The notes: generated by a model not told the origin, from the letters alone. Shown: positions 27,677 to 36,236, counted from the stretch's first letter. The stretch: DNA of 62,344 nucleotides from Bacillus sp. SA1-12 (GCF_000981385.1 NZ_LATZ01000021.1:1-62344); one strand, 5' to 3'. Program-made: numbers and translations.

Positions 27677-27789
27677 ATGTCAATGATAATATGTACATTT
27701 TTGATCATTTTTAGAATAGACAATTTTGTTCCCCCAACCTTTTTAAGGGACGGGGGAATATTAGGAAATAAAATGGTATAATCCTTAGT

Positions 27790-28079
27790 TTATCTTCTAA
27801 CTTTTCTTTTTCCTTTCTTAAATGATATTTCACTTTTTAATTCAGCTACTTCTTCTAACAATCTTGCAATTTTTGATTGATCATCTATTCCTTCTTCATA
27901 TGCTGTGCTGTCCATCTACAACACTCATAAAATTCGTAAAGATCATCCTCACAAACTTGATGATCGTAATCCTTTGTGGTGGAAGTAGCGTTAAACCACT
28001 CTTCAACCAACTTCTCATCACTATTTACTCTGTATGAACGAAAGAACTTTATCGCTTCTGTTAAAGCCAATACATACAT
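27790..28079 (-). pseudogene. Small hypothetical gene, probably frameshifted
   Basis: The first frame (MYVLALTEAIKFFRSYRVNS, later HQVCEDDLYEFYECCRW) stops after 64 codons. A second frame takes over without a gap: YEEGIDDQSKIARLLEEVAE and LKSEISFKKGKRK, a coiled-coil-like tail. One base shift near 27890 would join them into a ~95-aa protein. I do not recognise the family. The ribosome binding site (AAGGAAATAG) is moderate. Confidence 0.5.
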
Positions 28080-28264
28080 ATTTATCTATTTCCTTGTTTT
28101 TTGTTTTCTTTATCAAATTGGTACTTTAGACGATACTTTGAGCCTTTGAGATAGATAGGTTAAATGTTTGAAATCATGAATGGCCAAGTAAAAGTACACA
28201 AACATTTACATACAATATCTCTCCATCTTTGTGACACTCCTTCCTTCCAATCCAATTGAGCATG

Positions 28265-28495
28265 TTATGCTGGAGGTGTTTCGAATCGAATTACTTCAGT
28301 GTTTGAGCTCTTGCGTTTCCCCAAATCAAAATAACGTTGAAATTCAGCTTTACTTGATATGTACTTTCTAAAATTGAATTGACTGCCTTTTAATCCTTGA
28401 TTATCTTTTAAATATTGCCATAAGACTCGTTTGCAATAAAAAATTTGCTTAGATTCTTCCGAAAGCAATAACGATAATAACTTCATAATAATCAT
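28265..28495 (-). pseudogene. IS21-family istA fragment
   Basis: YCKRVLWQYLKDNQGLKGSQ, FNFRKYISSKAEFQRYF and VIRFETPPA match the segment of IS21-type IstA that precedes the DDE domain (usually continuing ETPPGxQAQxDWKE). The frame stops immediately after ETPPA. No istB, helix-turn-helix start or inverted repeats were found. Confidence 0.7.
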
Positions 28496-28623
28496 CTATT
28501 TTTGATGTCCGTTTTCGAATACTTTTAGGTTCAAAGCCCTTGAGATACTCAAAGCTAAATTGCAATAGGCAACAAGAAAGAAAAGAGAAAGATGAGTGAC
28601 ATTAATGGCATATTCCAGGTATA

Positions 28624-28664
28624 AAAACAAGAGCTACTGCCTTTTTAAGTCGCAGCTCTTGTTT
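28624..28664. terminator. Terminator of the 150-aa gene
   Basis: AAAACAAGAGCT..CTGC pairs with ..GCAGCTCTTGTTTT, six bases after the stop codon of the minus-strand gene. Confidence 0.8.
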
Positions 28665-28669
28665 TATTG

Positions 28670-29122
28670 CTAATCCTTTATTATCAATAATCTTTTCACA
28701 ATACCAAGCAGTTGTCGAAATCTTATCTGATTTTCTAAAGGCTCTATACTTATGATAAAGTGAAATGTGGCGTCTATGCGTGCTCTGGGATCAGTGACTC
28801 TTCGAAATACATTCATAGTTAGAGGATTTGAACAGAGGATATTAGAAATTTCAAGTTCTTGCCTGGTAGTTTCACTAAAAATGGGGTCAATTTCTTCCAC
28901 TTGCATTATTATTTTAAGATTTACTTCATTTTCGAAAAATACATTCAAAAGATTTTGTTTCACTTCAAAAGTATAAGGATAAGGTCCTTTATGAGGGACA
29001 TTTCTTCTCACTTTAAGAATTCTATCAAATGAACTCAATGTAAAGAGATATTCATCTCTTCCTATTTCGTTATTTCCGTTCACTTTAATTTCTTGCAGAT
29101 CAACTTTAACAATAAATGGCAA
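28670..29122 (-). CDS. Unknown beta-rich protein, 150 aa (paralogue pair, second gene)
   Basis: I do not recognise this protein. It reads MPFIVKVDLQEIKVNGNNEI followed by GRDEYLFTLSSFD, then alternating polar/hydrophobic strands (EVNLKIIMQVEEIDPIFS, LEISNILC). The protein at 29163-29600 has the same layout: a V(K/R)VDL start, an (R/K)DE motif near residue 24, a central NLKI strand and a DPIF/EPIF motif. No signal peptide is present. GGGAGGTG is positioned for the TTG start. A 40-base gap separates the two genes, so they are likely one operon. A C2- or immunoglobulin-like sandwich is possible but unproven. Confidence 0.65.
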   Translation of the reverse strand: MPFIVKVDLQEIKVNGNNEIGRDEYLFTLSSFDRILKVRRNVPHKGPYPYTFEVKQNLLNVFFENEVNLKIIMQVEEIDPIFSETTRQELEISNILCSNPLTMNVFRRVTDPRARIDATFHFIISIEPLENQIRFRQLLGIVKRLLIIKD

Positions 29123-29162
29123 AAATGATGCACCTCCCTTTAAGGATATTACCTAAAAATAT

Positions 29163-29600
29163 CTACTCTGTAGGATTATTAATAAATGGTTCAATTTTTA
29201 CTTGAAAAGTTAATTTTCCAAAGATACCTTTTAATAAGTAATTAAAATTATAGTTAGTAACATCAAAAGATAGTGTCATCAAAAGAGAGTTTTGACCAGG
29301 TAAATCGACGATAATGGCGGCTTGATTTATATCATCGAAGATAGGTTCATCTACATTTATACTGGCGGAAATGTCAATTTTCAAATTCTCATCTTCAACA
29401 ATTTGTGTAAATATATTTTTATTAAAAAAAATAGTGTCAAAACCAGTTTTACTAGTTTGAAAATGACCTGAATGATGGTGGTGAGTGATGAAATTATTTA
29501 CTTTTACCGTAATGGTACATTCGTCTTTTCCAGTCCCTTTTTCTAATAAACCATCTTCGAAAGACATATCAAGCAGATCTACTCTAACAAGATAAGACAA
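29163..29600 (-). CDS. Unknown beta-rich protein, 145 aa (paralogue pair, first gene)
   Basis: The product starts MSYLVRVDLLDMSFEDGLLE if the TTG at 29600 is used. That choice aligns with the MPFIVKVDL start of the partner and leaves eight bases after GGAGG; an ATG six bases earlier is too close. Notable are KDECTITVKVN near 25, a HHHHSGHF histidine run near 37-44, a NLKIDISASINVDEPIFDD strand pair, and a C-terminal KLTFQVKIEPF strand. The histidine run could bind metal. It is soluble, with no known family. It precedes the 150-aa paralogue with 40 bases between them. Confidence 0.65.
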   Translation of the reverse strand: MSYLVRVDLLDMSFEDGLLEKGTGKDECTITVKVNNFITHHHHSGHFQTSKTGFDTIFFNKNIFTQIVEDENLKIDISASINVDEPIFDDINQAAIIVDLPGQNSLLMTLSFDVTNYNFNYLLKGIFGKLTFQVKIEPFINNPTE

Positions 29601-29699
29601 ATTCATTCACCTCCATAAAATCTAGTATTCTTGCATATTATTATATTCAAAAACAATTTAATTGCCTGTCCGAAGTCCCACAAATCAAAAAAATTGTTT

Positions 29700-29927
29700 T
29701 TAAGTTTTCATCTAAAGGCCATTCAGACACCTGATTTTGCATTAACCTCTACTTTTTTCATCTTCTGCTATCTTCAGTTAAAATAGTGAACTTATAAAAC
29801 ATAAAGGCTTTCCCCCTACATTAACAGGAGACATATTACCACCAAGCTCATAATACAGTTCTTTTGAAATAGCTTCTATTTCTACAGCACAGCGCACAAT
29901 CAAATCAGCAATATGCATAGTATTCAT
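29700..29927 (-). pseudogene. Chimeric relic: unknown gene start joined to PepSY gene fragment
   Basis: The ATG at 29927 opens MNTMHIADLIVRCAVEIEAI followed by SKELYYELGGNMSPVN, which looks like the start of a larger soluble protein. At about 29805 the DNA switches to a copy of the PepSY gene (TTATAAGTTCAC...ACTGAAGATAGCAG), in a different frame, and the open frame ends at 29778 after 49 codons. The remaining PepSY part (to about 29703) has several indels. Confidence 0.65.
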
Positions 29928-30274
29928 AACTTTATTCCCCTTATCAACTTTCTATTCAATATTTGCATATGTTCTTATTCAGAAAATTTGGGCTAAACAA
30001 ACATCTCTTAAATTACTGATTTATCGTGGTAAAAGCTGCTTGTTTTCTTTGCAATCTGCTCTCTCAACCTCGAAAAATTAGAAAACATCTAACCCGCTCT
30101 ATCACAGGTTACTTTTCTCCATATTATTAATTAAAGCGCCCTTTTCTTGAATAAGCTTGTTCATAATAGAGACGAAGTGCACATTAATTAAAGTAAACCC
30201 AGCTCTCCTTTACATACAAAATATCCAACAATATTCCCCATAATTGGTGTATGTTTCAATTAAGGAGTGATGAA
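29928..30274. other. Gene-free stretch
   Basis: Contains one AATTAAAGCGCCCTTTTCTT copy of the dispersed GCGCCC-type element (near 30130) and no gene. Confidence 0.4.
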
Positions 30275-30399
30275 ATGGAACTTCTAATAGGATTATTACA
30301 GTTCCTCGGTGATATTACCTTGCTGTAGCTACGGAAACTTTGAGTCATTTTCATGAAAAAGTGGAACATAAACAATTATTAAATAGGGGCTACTGTTGA
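30275..30399 (+). pseudogene. Small membrane protein gene with one-base frameshift
   Basis: TTAAGGAGTGATGAA precedes MELLIGLLQFLGDIT, then a stop. The next frame continues AVATETLSHFHEKVEHKQLL and NRGYC. Joining them gives a ~41-aa single-span membrane protein. The family is not recognised. Confidence 0.5.
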
Positions 30400-30636
30400 G
30401 TGACCTCTTTTTTATGTGTACATTGTGTCAAATATAAAATTAGACGCAAGTCATTATTAGAGAATTGCGCCCTTTAATTAAAGTGAAGCTTTTCATAAGA
30501 TGTCTAATATTTCTCATACAAATTATTTCCGATATAATTCTAATTCAAAAAAATGCAGACTGTATTCGCACATGTCAGGGGTATAATTTGCTAAATTCAT
30601 TAATTATACACACCTTCCTCTTTTATTTATGACTTT

Positions 30637-31410
30637 TTAGGATTTTCTTCCCTCGACTGCCTTATTGCTCGGTGAAAACCAACCGATTAGTGCAATAGCA
30701 ACTAGTACTCCATAGAAGATCAATGTCCATGTGGTACTATGAGGAAAATCATGATCTAAGATACCAATATCCTCGTGGGCAAGAGTAATGACAACAAGTT
30801 TGACACCGACCCAGGCCACAATGGCATATGCTGTTGTTTCCAATGCGGGTCGTTTTTCAAGAAGATGCACAAACCAGGTTGCTGCATACTTAATCAAAAT
30901 TAGACCAGCAATACCTCCAAGAAGAATAACAAGAAACTGTCCACCATCCATGCCGCCGAAGTTATCGAGCGGTGAATCCGGAAGACCAAGTGCTAAAGCA
31001 ACCGCTGCTAGGATCGAATCAATTGCAAAAGCGAGATCAGCTAAAGCAATCTTCCCTACTGTGGGCCAGAAACCTTTCCCCGCGGCTTTCTTTTCATCGT
31101 ACTTATGAATATTCTCATTTTCTTTCCCGAACCGTGCCTGAATGACATGCTTTAAGCCTAAATAAAGTAGATAAGCTGCTCCTATCGCCTGTACCTGCCA
31201 GACGTTTGCGATAAAAGAAATGGCAAAAAGTGCACCAAATCGGAAAACGAAAGCCAAAAAGATCCCGTAATTAATCGCTTTTCTTTTCTGATCATCGGGT
31301 AAATGCTTGGCTATAACAGCTAGTACAAGGGCATTGTCAGCTGATAACAATCCTTCTAATCCGATTAGAATTAACAATGCACCAGCATACTCTATCCAGA
31401 GGGCCTCCAT
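30637..31410 (-). CDS. TerC family integral membrane protein, 257 aa
   Basis: The sequence shows the TerC family signature GLEGLLSADNALVLAVIAKH (about residues 18-37) and ALADLAFAIDSILAAVAL (about 122-139), each with the acidic residue embedded in a membrane helix. Seven to eight membrane segments are predicted by eye. Bacillus homologues (YceF, YkoY, MeeF/MeeY) export manganese and help metalate secreted enzymes; tellurite resistance is the historical link. GGAGAGAGGTGG precedes the ATG. I found no yybP-ykoY riboswitch in the ~350 bases upstream. A 26-codon scrap of its C terminus lies at 27596. Confidence 0.88.
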   Translation of the reverse strand: MEALWIEYAGALLILIGLEGLLSADNALVLAVIAKHLPDDQKRKAINYGIFLAFVFRFGALFAISFIANVWQVQAIGAAYLLYLGLKHVIQARFGKENENIHKYDEKKAAGKGFWPTVGKIALADLAFAIDSILAAVALALGLPDSPLDNFGGMDGGQFLVILLGGIAGLILIKYAATWFVHLLEKRPALETTAYAIVAWVGVKLVVITLAHEDIGILDHDFPHSTTWTLIFYGVLVAIALIGWFSPSNKAVEGRKS

Positions 31411-31766
31411 CCACCTCTCTCCTTCCTAAAACTTAAAATATAATTAAAGGGTCCGCTAATATTAAAATGGTTTAAATAGCAAGGTAATCCTAGAGATAAC
31501 GGCTCCAATGATTTAACAGTGATCATTTTATTCCTTTGATCTTAAACAATAGCGCCCAATAATGGAATAACTAAAATATGATCTCAATCTTAAAATCAAT
31601 TAATTCTTTCACTAAAGCTACCCGGTAGTGAAGTAACTATTGTTTTTCAATATAATCCACGATCTCTTCCAAGTTAGAAGTTTTTTTCTTCATATGCGGA
31701 CATCCTAGAAGAGAATGTATAATAGGTAATACTTTCTGTTTATTACTATTCGGCATAAAAAAGCAC
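31411..31766. other. Gene-free stretch with dispersed repeat
   Basis: Holds a full-length copy (about 31545-31632) of the GCGCCC-type intergenic repeat. A 39-codon frame at 31637-31756 lacks a ribosome binding site. Confidence 0.4.
31545..31632. repeat. Intergenic dispersed repeat, copy 1
   Basis: AGCGCCCAATAATGGAATAA, ATCTCAATCTTAAAATCAAT and CACTAAAGCTACC align with 34240-34315. Half copies occur near 30130, 30465 and 59782. Confidence 0.6.
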
Positions 31767-32189
31767 TTATGATGTAATTTCCTTCCTGTCATAAGAAAAG
31801 ATTAATTCATTTGTTAAAGAAGTATTAACAATAAGCAACTGATCGACTTCGTTGAATGATGTACCAATTTTTATTTTTATTTCAAGAACACAGGGACCAA
31901 TAAAATCATAATAACTGTTATGACTAGCAGGAATCATCCATGTTGCACCATCAGGATTTAATTGATGATGACCTAACCTAGCTCTCCCTTTTTTAATATG
32001 AAAAGTATAAAGGTAAAAACCAGGTGAAGTATGCAATAAAATTGAATCTGTTCCTTTTTTTAATTGTCCCGTTAAATGATAGTCTTTATTTTCTTTTGCT
32101 ATTATCAATTTGTTTTTTATTAGAAAGATAAATATAAGTGCAAAGAAAAGAATGAATAATACACCATAAAAAATATTCACTGACCACAC
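31767..32189 (-). CDS. Hypothetical membrane-anchored protein, 140 aa
   Basis: One N-terminal membrane segment (NIFYGVLFILFFALIFIFLI, about residues 5-25) is followed by a ~110-residue outside or inside domain with the polar/hydrophobic alternation of a beta sandwich (DSILLHTSPGFYLYTFHIKK, LEIKIKIGTSFNEVDQLL). The family is unknown to me. The reading frame starts with GTG and overlaps the end of the GlsB relic by 13 bases. The start is uncertain, since a second GTG lies nine bases downstream. Confidence 0.5.
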   Translation of the reverse strand: MWSVNIFYGVLFILFFALIFIFLIKNKLIIAKENKDYHLTGQLKKGTDSILLHTSPGFYLYTFHIKKGRARLGHHQLNPDGATWMIPASHNSYYDFIGPCVLEIKIKIGTSFNEVDQLLIVNTSLTNELIFSYDRKEITS

Positions 32190-32456
32190 TTCTTTCTCTT
32201 TTTTCTTGAAACCTTGGGTAACCTAAAAAGCTTGGCAATGCTACCTGCGACAATAGCAACAATAATGACACCAAGCAGAGCAGGAAGAAAGCCCGCCAGC
32301 ATAGGCCCCTTGTGCCAAATAAGAGTGTACCAATCCAATCCCCAATGAAACCAACTACTACCATAGCCCCGGCCATATTAAATGGAAATAACTTATCCGC
32401 AACAGTACCAATACCATTGCAATAAGAACAGAAAGAAGAATAGTAATAATACTCAT
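32177..32456 (-). pseudogene. GlsB/YeaQ/YmgE-type stress membrane protein, frameshifted
   Basis: AAAAGGAGTTTATAGA precedes MSIITILLSVLIAMV. A shift then exposes IGTVADKLFPFNMAGAMVVV plus GFIGDWIGTLLFGT, and a second shift exposes PMLAGFLPALLGVIIVAIVA plus GSIAKLFR. The three pieces make one transglycosylase-associated (PF04226) protein of about 90 aa. Two indels inactivate it unless they are sequencing errors. Confidence 0.75.
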
Positions 32457-33038
32457 TCTATAAACTCCTTTTTTCCAGTTTATGTAATTCATTTACCAGG
32501 GGTTCGAAATGCTAAAAAAAATCCGCTAATAATATACAAATACTACACTTATGCGACTAGTGTTATTTCTAATGATAGCAACCACCCAGAAGATCTTAGT
32601 CAGTATTTGTTCTACAACAGTATTAAACTCTTGCAATTTTTTCACCTGTGAAACTTAGTTCTACCTTTTTCTTAATATTAAGCACCTTTATTGTCATCTA
32701 TTTTGAATCGGTTTGTAATTATTTAGTTTTTTTAGAGGATTCCTCCATTATTGCAGCAAGGTTCTAAATATAAGACTCCGTTAATTTTAAAGGAATATAT
32801 CCTATACGCTCCCGAATGAGATTTTCCAAAACAAAGCATTTACGTGTGTAAAATTCATATTCTTTAAAGGTATATTGTTGTTCACCCTCCTCAAACTGAT
32901 TCTCTCCTTGCTTTAATACCTGGATGAATGTATGAAGTTGTTTTAAATAAAGGATCGTTCAGATCGTGTTAATTTCAAAAACATAACAATTCTACAATGC
33001 TAAAACGTATTAATTCTGGAATAGATTTTTGAAGAATA
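32457..33038. other. Gene-free stretch
   Basis: No recognisable gene or strong hairpin; probably the remainder of a deleted MATE gene region. Confidence 0.4.
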
Positions 33039-33209
33039 TTAAGTTACAAAAAAGTTCTTAATTTTTATCCCGACTGCTGCCACTTCTTCTATTCCTAATT
33101 TCGAAATGAATAAGGTATTAACAAACCCATCCATACTTTGAAGTAAACTTTCAATAATGGCTGGAATAGTTAATAGTAAAATAGCTTGCGGATATAAATT
33201 TAGTTTCAT
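33039..33209 (-). pseudogene. MATE efflux pump N-terminal fragment
   Basis: GACAGGTGAAGAT precedes MKLNLYPQAILLLTIPAIIE followed by SLLQSMDGFVNTLFISKLG and IEEVAAVGI, the first helix-loop-helix of MATE family exporters. The frame ends after 56 codons of an expected ~450. It follows crcB on the same strand by 13 bases. Confidence 0.75.
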
Positions 33210-33222
33210 ATCTTCACCTGTC

Positions 33223-33591
33223 CTAAGAGATATACTGTCCCATCCCAATCCCTAAAAAAGCTAGTAGAATACCACCACAGTAACTAATTAGATTATATAT
33301 ATAAAATTCTTTTTTCCTTTTGCTTAAATGAAGTCGTATCCCTTCTAGTTTAAGCGTTGAAAACGTCGTAAATGTTCCCATAAAACCCGTGCCAAGCAAT
33401 AGTAAGGCATATTCGCTTATTCCGATTCCTACAATCAACCCTAGAAGGAATGAACCCAATAAGTTAATGAAAAGGGTGGAAATTGGAATCTGAAAAGAAA
33501 ACCTTTTATTGATGAATTGACTCATTGAAAAACGAGCGATGGCTCCAAAGAAACCTCCAACCCCAACTAACAATAAATGAAATAATGTCAT
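33223..33591 (-). CDS. crcB: Fluoride exporter CrcB/Fluc, second subunit, 122 aa
   Basis: This is a four-helix CrcB protein that exports fluoride. GVGGFFGAIARFSMSQFIN, STLFINLLGSFLLGLIVGIG and GTGFMGTFTTFSTLKLEG show the family's conserved Arg, Asn and the phenylalanine/threonine track of the pore (GTFTTFST). It overlaps the upstream crcB by four bases (ATGA), so the two are translationally coupled. Paired crcB genes in Firmicutes make heterodimeric channels. It is controlled by the fluoride riboswitch at 34001-34077. Confidence 0.93.
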   Translation of the reverse strand: MTLFHLLLVGVGGFFGAIARFSMSQFINKRFSFQIPISTLFINLLGSFLLGLIVGIGISEYALLLLGTGFMGTFTTFSTLKLEGIRLHLSKRKKEFYIYNLISYCGGILLAFLGIGMGQYIS

Positions 33592-33965
33592 CCGATTTCT
33601 TCCTCTTTTCTTACACTAAATCCTAAACGACTCATAACTAATCCCCCAAACATACTAATCAAAATATAGATAATTCCTAAAAATAGATTGCCACTTTGAA
33701 ATAAATGGACTGTTTCCACACTTAGCGTTGAAAATGTTGTAAATGAACCCACAAATCCCGTTCCAATGACAGTTTTAATATGAGCAGGCATTGAAAACTT
33801 ATTCAACAGCCCTGTTGTAAACCAAGTCAAAAGAAAACTTCCGATCAAGTTAGTTACCAAAGTAGAAAACGGAAACATCAGACTTTCATCGAATAATGCT
33901 AAACCGATCAAATACCTTAAAATAGCTCCCAATAATCCAGCTAATCCAACAAGTAAATAAACCAT
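33588..33965 (-). CDS. crcB: Fluoride exporter CrcB/Fluc, first subunit, 125 aa
   Basis: LAGLLGAILRYLIGLALFDE, STLVTNLIGSFLLTWFTTGL and GTGFVGSFTTFSTLSVET are the three CrcB signatures, with GSFTTFST matching the partner's pore motif. Four membrane helices. GGAGG lies 11 bases before the ATG. It is the first gene after the fluoride riboswitch and is coupled to the second crcB. Together they would lower cytoplasmic fluoride. Confidence 0.93.
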   Translation of the reverse strand: MVYLLVGLAGLLGAILRYLIGLALFDESLMFPFSTLVTNLIGSFLLTWFTTGLLNKFSMPAHIKTVIGTGFVGSFTTFSTLSVETVHLFQSGNLFLGIIYILISMFGGLVMSRLGFSVRKEEEIG

Positions 33966-34000
33966 ACATATATCAATCCTCCGACATTATTTCTAAAAAT

Positions 34001-34077
34001 AAAAAGACTCCTGCCAGTAATTTTACTGGCAGGAGTCATTAGCCAACGGCGGTTAAAGGTGAACTCCATCACCTATG
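34001..34077 (-). promoter_or_regulatory. Fluoride riboswitch (crcB motif) with terminator
   Basis: On the minus strand GGTGATGGAGTTCACC, TTTAACCGCC and GGCTAATGACTCCTGCC match the fluoride aptamer consensus in order. The 3' part of the aptamer (GACTCCTGCCAGTAA) also forms the 5' arm of a strong terminator ending at a TTTTTATTTTT tail, about 40 bases before the crcB start. Fluoride binding would prevent termination. Confidence 0.95.
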
Positions 34078-34751
34078 TTAACTTGTTTTTTATATTTTAA
34101 ATCCAATTTCTTCTAAAAAGGAAGATTTCCTTATTTAAAAAGTTCTATATTACATCCTAATCTTATTTAAATCCTGCCCTTTAACGGAGTAAAGAACAAG
34201 AAAATGGACTGCTTAAACAGCACATTATGTTCAATTCTTGCACCCTTTAATGGAATACACAGGTTGTTCTCAATCCTAAAATCCCTTAATTCTTCTACAA
34301 CTAAAGATACATAGCCCCCCCCCTATAACGTAAAATGATTCAAGTCAATAACAGGTGTAATTTCTTACATGACCGTTAAACTGACCGTTTCACTAAACGA
34401 GATAAGAGGTGGATGTAGCGGAATTTTACTTCTAAATTTTAGCGTCCCAGGAGAGATTCGAATTCCCAACCAAATTTAACTACCGCTATACTGAAGTTTG
34501 TCAACGAATAAATTTATAAAACTGAAAAGCAAATCGAACCCGCGTCAAAAATTTAACAGCACCTTCCTCTAAAAAGAAACGACACTAAGACCATTACTCT
34601 AGTGTCTGATTATTGAGTATTTATCCTTTTATTGTGGATGGATTTTCACCTGTTTATGATGCAATTAATTATCTTTTGATAATGGGATTAACCTGATCTT
34701 TGAAATAATGAATAACAAATAGGCTTTAGAAGAATGATAAGCGGATTTTTA
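34078..34751. other. Gene-free stretch with dispersed repeat
   Basis: Contains the second full copy of the intergenic repeat (34240-34315) and a hairpin with CACTAAGAC/ CTAGTGTC near 34575-34605. No gene seen. Confidence 0.4.
34240..34315. repeat. Intergenic dispersed repeat, copy 2
   Basis: TGCACCCTTTAATGGAATAC, CTCAATCCTAAAATCCCTTA and AACTAAAGATACATAGC align with 31545-31632. Confidence 0.6.
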
Positions 34752-35549
34752 TTATATGTTAAGTTTCGTAATAAAAAATAATTCATTTTGAAACTTTTCT
34801 AAAAGTTCGTTGAAAGTGGAATTAATTAAAAGTGGAAAAAGGCTTTCTATTGCTTCGTGATAATCCTGACCTGAAAATTCTCGTAGGACAATAAATTTTT
34901 GAAAGAGCAGTGCTTTTTCAAAATCAATACCTAACTCATATAAGCCTTTGTGTAAGTCTTCTTTAGGAACTCGTTTAATTTTATTATAAATTTTTTTATT
35001 TTTTTCAATAAACTTCATCTCAAAAAAATGAGTAACATAATCTGAATACACTTTTTGACCAATTTCATTTGCTTCTTTTTTTGAATAATTAAAACCAATA
35101 ACACGGCCCTCCTTATTTTCACGGATAATAAATGTTTTATTTCCTTGTAAATGTGTAATAAAATTTTTTACGCTTTTATCAAAAATTTTATTAAATTCAA
35201 TAATTTGATATAGTTTGACCGCAAAATCTGTATGTTCTTCACCGACAACAAATAGTCTGTCTACAATTGGTAATAGTTTTAAAGCCTCTTCGGAAAGTTG
35301 ACTAGATGCATCGTAAATAATAATATCGTATTCTTTCTTCATCCTTTTAACATTCCTTTTTTGTTCTGTTAAGGATAATTTTGAGAATTCGTGAATAAGT
35401 TCATTTGATGTCTCTTCTTTTTCCAAAGTCCCATAAGAAATGAATGCCACAGATAAAGTCGTGTTCATTTTAAGCCAGTAATAAATCGATAAAGACAATT
35501 CAGTTACACCTGATTTTGCCTTTGGCGAATAAAAACCAACCAAATACAT
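34752..35549 (-). CDS. Divergent ParA/MinD-like P-loop protein, 265 aa
   Basis: The N terminus MYLVGFYSPKAKSGVTELSL has the layout of a ParA/MinD deviant Walker A, but the expected KGGxGKT reads SPKAKSGVTE and lacks the second lysine-threonine. YDIIIYDASSQLSEEAL (about 75-92) corresponds to the Walker A' aspartate region, and DRLFVVGEEHTDFAVKLYQI to the following segment. Residues 150-265 are helical and lysine-rich. It is probably a degenerate ATPase or adaptor. No ParB or segregation partner is nearby. The ribosome binding site is weak (AGTGAG). Related proteins occur in conjugative elements, but I see no other such genes. Confidence 0.55.
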   Translation of the reverse strand: MYLVGFYSPKAKSGVTELSLSIYYWLKMNTTLSVAFISYGTLEKEETSNELIHEFSKLSLTEQKRNVKRMKKEYDIIIYDASSQLSEEALKLLPIVDRLFVVGEEHTDFAVKLYQIIEFNKIFDKSVKNFITHLQGNKTFIIRENKEGRVIGFNYSKKEANEIGQKVYSDYVTHFFEMKFIEKNKKIYNKIKRVPKEDLHKGLYELGIDFEKALLFQKFIVLREFSGQDYHEAIESLFPLLINSTFNELLEKFQNELFFITKLNI

Positions 35550-35925
35550 TTTAACTCACTTCACTTTTATTTTATTAATATTCAAAAAGGAAATTTATGT
35601 TTGGGACAAACCCCTACTTTTCTTGCTTTCTTAAAGCATTTTACATTTGTTTGGGGACCTTATCCAATCAGCCGCATTACTAATAAAATGTATGAAGAAA
35701 GGATTCTGGAATTAAACGAATAATACAGCCTAAATTATATGGATTGTATTTATACTTGGGGAAGGATATTGACAAACTATTAGCAGTTCTATTTAAGTGT
35801 ACCCCTTCGTAATTCTTTGTTTATACCATAATAACAGGATGGAACCTATATGATTCCATCCTGTTCATCCTTCTTGATTTAAACTTTAATGGCTCTCTAA
35901 AGGCTAAAAATAATTTTACTCATTT
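35550..35925. other. Gene-free stretch with hairpin
   Basis: A hairpin AACAGGATGGAA/TTCCATCCTGTT at 35827-35863 probably terminates transcription. No gene seen. Confidence 0.5.
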
Positions 35926-36186
35926 TCAGATTTCATCCATCCTGAGCTCCTTCGATTGACAGCCTAGAAACTTCTTAAAATATTTCTTGTCAATTGGTCG
36001 TTCATCATAAGTCGAAAAAACAATAATTCCATCTTCATACATTAATTTGTCCATAAGCTCTTTATTCATTTTTCGAATAGCTCTGTATTGTTTATTTTCT
36101 GATTGAAGGTGGGCTGCTTTTACCATTTCTTCAATCTCCTCGATTTTTTTCAAATAAGTGTCTATAAAAACGGCTTTTTCCTTCAT
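35926..36186 (-). CDS. Hypothetical helical protein, 86 aa, likely 3' part of a broken gene
   Basis: It reads MKEKAVFIDTYLKKIEEIEE with an amphipathic, coiled-coil-like first half, then DGIIVFSTYDERPIDKKYFK near the end. There is no proper ribosome binding site, and the frame is open a further ~18 codons upstream (IRVKTVANCIRDYMKEK). With 36237-36530 and coding-like DNA up to 36790 it probably formed one gene, now split by shifts. Family unknown. Confidence 0.4.
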   Translation of the reverse strand: MKEKAVFIDTYLKKIEEIEEMVKAAHLQSENKQYRAIRKMNKELMDKLMYEDGIIVFSTYDERPIDKKYFKKFLGCQSKELRMDEI

Positions 36187-36236
36187 GTAATCTCTAATAC
36201 AGTTGGCTACTGTTTTTACTCGTATACGGGCAGAAT

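Noticed and set aside
28265..28495. Functional IS21 element
   Set aside because: Only about 76 codons of istA remain; no istB or terminal repeats.
31411..31560. yybP-ykoY manganese riboswitch before the TerC gene
   Set aside because: TerC genes of Bacilli often have one, but the conserved aptamer words are not present here.
31637..31756. Minus-strand 39-codon frame (MPNSNKQKVL)
   Set aside because: Possible small protein, but no ribosome binding site and no recognisable homologue.
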